From positions 2,175,001 through 2,239,000 of the forward strand of contig NC_091662.1 in the NCBI RefSeq assembly GCF_042453785.1: 64,000 nucleotides of DNA. The letters run 5' to 3'. Both the position numbers and the translations under genes were made by a program. A model generated the notes under the pieces. It was not told where the DNA came from, did no database searches, and saw only the letters and a program-made list of their open reading frames with translations. Numbering within the stretch: position 1 is the stretch's first letter; each line of letters starts with the position of its first letter. This DNA is from Malus domestica. Lineage: Eukaryota; Streptophyta; Magnoliopsida; Rosales; Rosaceae. Below, in pieces: positions 61,610 to 64,000 of this stretch.

Positions 61610-62260
61610 TCACACTTTTCTGTGCCCAAGTATTTTAGAGAGAAATTTGACGGGCGGCAGGGAAGTAGCAGGGGTAGGAGGAGCACCACTTGGACTTGGA
61701 CTTGGAGTATTTGAAGAGGGAGAGAAATAAACCGCAACCTTTTGGCCTTCAGCGCAGTGGCCGGCGATGGTGCAGGTGAAATAATATGTGTCTGACGCAG
61801 TAAATCCAATAATACTTGGTTTCTGGAGTTCAAATATGGGATTTGTGGTGTTGCAAATCTCGAAATTTTCCTTGGTTACCATAGCCACGGTATGTTCTCC
61901 TTCTATAAACTTGAAGTCTGCACAAATTAAGCAACGATATCATCATGTAAATTAACTAATTATAATTAAAGGCAATGTGTGACACTTTTCAACATACACA
62001 TAAAAATAAAAGTTACTAGTTAATGAACTAATGGTGAATCAGTTCAGAGAAGTTTTTTACACACGTAGAACATCGTTAAGTACAAAGCTATGATTGGCAG
62101 CCCATGAAACGTAATAGGCAGCGCCGCCGGGCGGGACAGTCCAACCCAAGTCGTCTCCAACTACATACTCTGTAGCTGCTGTTGTATGTGACATCGTTGC
62201 TACTGTTGCCACTGCTATAGCTAGAACCATCACGTTCCTAAAGTTCATGGCTTTGATCAT
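61610..62260 (-). CDS. Phytocyanin (stellacyanin-like), copper site kept
   Basis: Exons complement 62065-62260 and 61610-61917 with a 147-nt phase-1 intron, 167 residues. The donor reads C|GTGTGT, so the base before GT is not the usual G; the junction residue becomes His66. Residues 1-29 are a signal peptide. Ligands are His74, Cys114, His119 and Gln124; Cys87/Cys120 give the disulfide. A Ser/Pro linker (SPSPSGAPPTPA) and a basic end (LGHRKV) follow, with no GPI tail. It is the live member of the duplicated pair. A TATA-like ATATATAT lies near complement 62333-62340. Confidence 0.9.
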
Positions 62261-62872
62261 CTTTTCCTCCTCTTTCGTCCTTGTATTAGGAAACGAATGC
62301 CAATGTGGTCACCTAATTGCATTAGTGTCCGAATATATATGATACTGATATCCGGCAATGTATAATTAGTTAGCTAGTTAACTGCACGGTTGCATACAAT
62401 GTAGTCCACAGTACACTTGATCAAATGTTGAAGTTATCAAAACTATTTCATTGTAATCATACTAAAATGCTTTCAGACGATCGTGAATAGGATCCTCCGC
62501 TAGAATGACCTAGCCGTCTGCCGCTCAGAATGTTCTAAACGAATCTATAACAGCTAGAAAAGTGTTCATAATAGTTACTAACTTAACATGTGCTAACTAC
62601 TCGTCTAGACCTACTTGACAATATTTCTTATCTGAACCCATTATGTATTAGGTGATCATTTAAATACTAGCCCTACAAAATTTTATTGAAATCCAAAGTC
62701 ATTTAGATATCTATCTGTGACACGATATATAGACAAATAAGATATTGTCAATAAACAAAAAATTTCATAATAATAATCAAACCGATTTGAGTGAACAATA
62801 AGGATGAGATGATGACCTTAAGAGTGAACAGTCATGAAAAATTACTTTGTGAACAGGCCTAGATGAGTGGTT

Positions 62873-64000
62873 TGTTGAAGAATCAACACCAGCCCAAAAG
62901 CCCCAGATTTAATTAAGCCCAGTTTATTTGTGAAAAAATTCCTACATAACTCTAGAATAAGAAGTTGGTTAACAAACCAAATTCTAGAGTAATCGAAAAT
63001 ACTAAAGAATAATCTAGATGGGCATTCTTAGCCAAGTAATAAAGTTGGCTACTAAGAAGGGCTTGTATGTCGGTGCAGTATGTGCATGAATATGCACTAG
63101 AAAGTGCTAGTAAAGTCGGCAACCATGCCTATAAATATGGGTGTGGTGTTGTAAGCTTGTAATAAGAAGAAGTAGGCAACCAAGTGAGAGTGAGAAGTAA
63201 GAGTAGTCTTGTGAGGAGTGTGAGTGATTTAGAGTTTGTCTCTAGAAAGTGAGTGAGTGTCATAGCTTCTCAAGTGTGTCCTTGAGAGTTTGAGTATTGT
63301 AATATTTTGTGTGTGTAATACAAGTAATTTGTTTACTTGTGTTGTCTCTCCAACACTTTTGTTAGAGTTGTGTACTCTAACTTTTTCTCAACAATTGGTA
63401 TCAGAGCGGTACGATCAGGGACCGTCTCTAGTGAAGTTTTTAAGAATTGTGAGAAGTTTAGTACTTCGCAAGATTATTAGTTAATCTTGTTCGGCTCATC
63501 AAAATTTTGCCGACACGATGGGAGATCTTCAAGTTGTTGGAGGAATCAAGAAGTTAAACAACAAAAATTACAACACATAGTCGACGTGTATGGAGTCTTA
63601 CCTACAAGGCCAAGATCTTTGGGATGTCGTCGGCGGTAATGAAGTTATACAGCCGGAAGAAGACACCAGTGGCATTTTGAGGAAGTGGAAGATCAAGGCA
63701 GGGAAAGCCATGTTTGCCCTAAAAACTATAGTCGAAGATGACATGTTGGAGCACATACGGAAGGCTTAGACACCGAAAAAAGCGTAGGACACCTACGCCA
63801 CACTCTTTTCAAATAGGAACGATACAAGACTACAGCTTCTCGAGAACGAGTTGTTATCGGTGGCCCAACGAGACATGAATTAGATCCTAGTGCTTCCATT
63901 GTAGAATCCAGGATAAAAGGAATAATTATCCATGGATTAAGACCTGAATATCGAGGCTTCGTTGCTGCTGTACAAGGATGGCCGACCCAACCATCACTTG
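62873..64000 (+). mobile_element. copia element 5' end: LTR, primer site and broken gag
   Basis: An LTR (62873-63393) begins TGTTGAAG and ends CTCAACA, with a TATAAATA box near 63132. TTGGTATCAGAGC (63395-63407) is the primer site. Gag starts at about 63519 (MGDLQVVGG) and holds SYLQGQDLWDVVGG. It is broken by at least three TAG codons where tryptophan is usual and by a later deletion or frameshift. The element runs off the window edge. Confidence 0.85.

Larger units (their letters stand above)
60650..62812. repeat. Segmental duplication, copy 2
   Basis: Collinear with 53167-55060. It is longer because of a MITE (about 60816-61040) and a poly-A insertion near 61133-61160. Confidence 0.92.

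Overview
The window is nuclear DNA of a dicot plant. Its repeat types and the style of its retroelements suggest Rosaceae, perhaps an apple- or pear-like genome; that lineage is an inference without a database search. The only host gene family I recognise is phytocyanin: small secreted plastocyanin-like proteins of the stellacyanin/uclacyanin/early-nodulin-like group. Eleven loci lie head to tail, all on the minus strand. Seven look intact, with coding starts at 10111, 18383, 24378, 38471, 50821, 56792 and 62260. Four are fragments or pseudogenes (6090-6218, 6322-6919, 12753-14117, 53858-54505). Every locus with both exons shares one intron position: phase 1, just after the conserved G-D-x-L/I/V motif. 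Splicing each intact model at GT/AG gives exon sums divisible by three.

Layout. 1-5509 is a nearly complete, recent Ty1/copia retrotransposon with broken reading frames. 6.1-18.4 kb holds two relics, an intact GPI-type phytocyanin, a pseudogene carrying a solo LTR, and a gene with two phytocyanin domains. 18.5-37.7 kb holds a second two-domain gene, several MITEs with target-site duplications, a solo LTR with a G-box/CCAAT array, an L1-type LINE relic containing a plastid 16S rRNA fragment, a 3'-truncated copia element, and a 1-kb foldback element with 9-bp target duplications. 37.7-51 kb holds two single-domain genes. The second has an 8.6-kb intron filled by an RTE-type LINE, a repeat-rich retroelement derivative and a second LINE 3' end. 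51-64 kb holds a 1.2-kb TIR element, a segmental duplication carrying a dead and a live phytocyanin copy, a third related gene between them, and further LTR-retrotransposon pieces.

The genes are a tandem family rather than a pathway. Copper ligands (His, Cys, His, Gln) are kept in the genes starting at 10111, 18383 (both domains), 56792 and 62260. They are lost in those starting at 24378 (both domains), 38471 and 50821, where the disulfide cysteines remain. Copper-binding and copper-free (early-nodulin-like) paralogues are therefore mixed in one array. Hydrophobic GPI-type tails occur only in the genes starting at 10111, 18383 and 24378.

The most unusual items are the two-domain genes, whose middle exon joins the C-half of domain 1 to the N-half of domain 2; the loss of both copper sites in one of them; and the 8.6-kb transposon-filled intron. 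No non-phytocyanin host gene and no tRNA gene could be supported.
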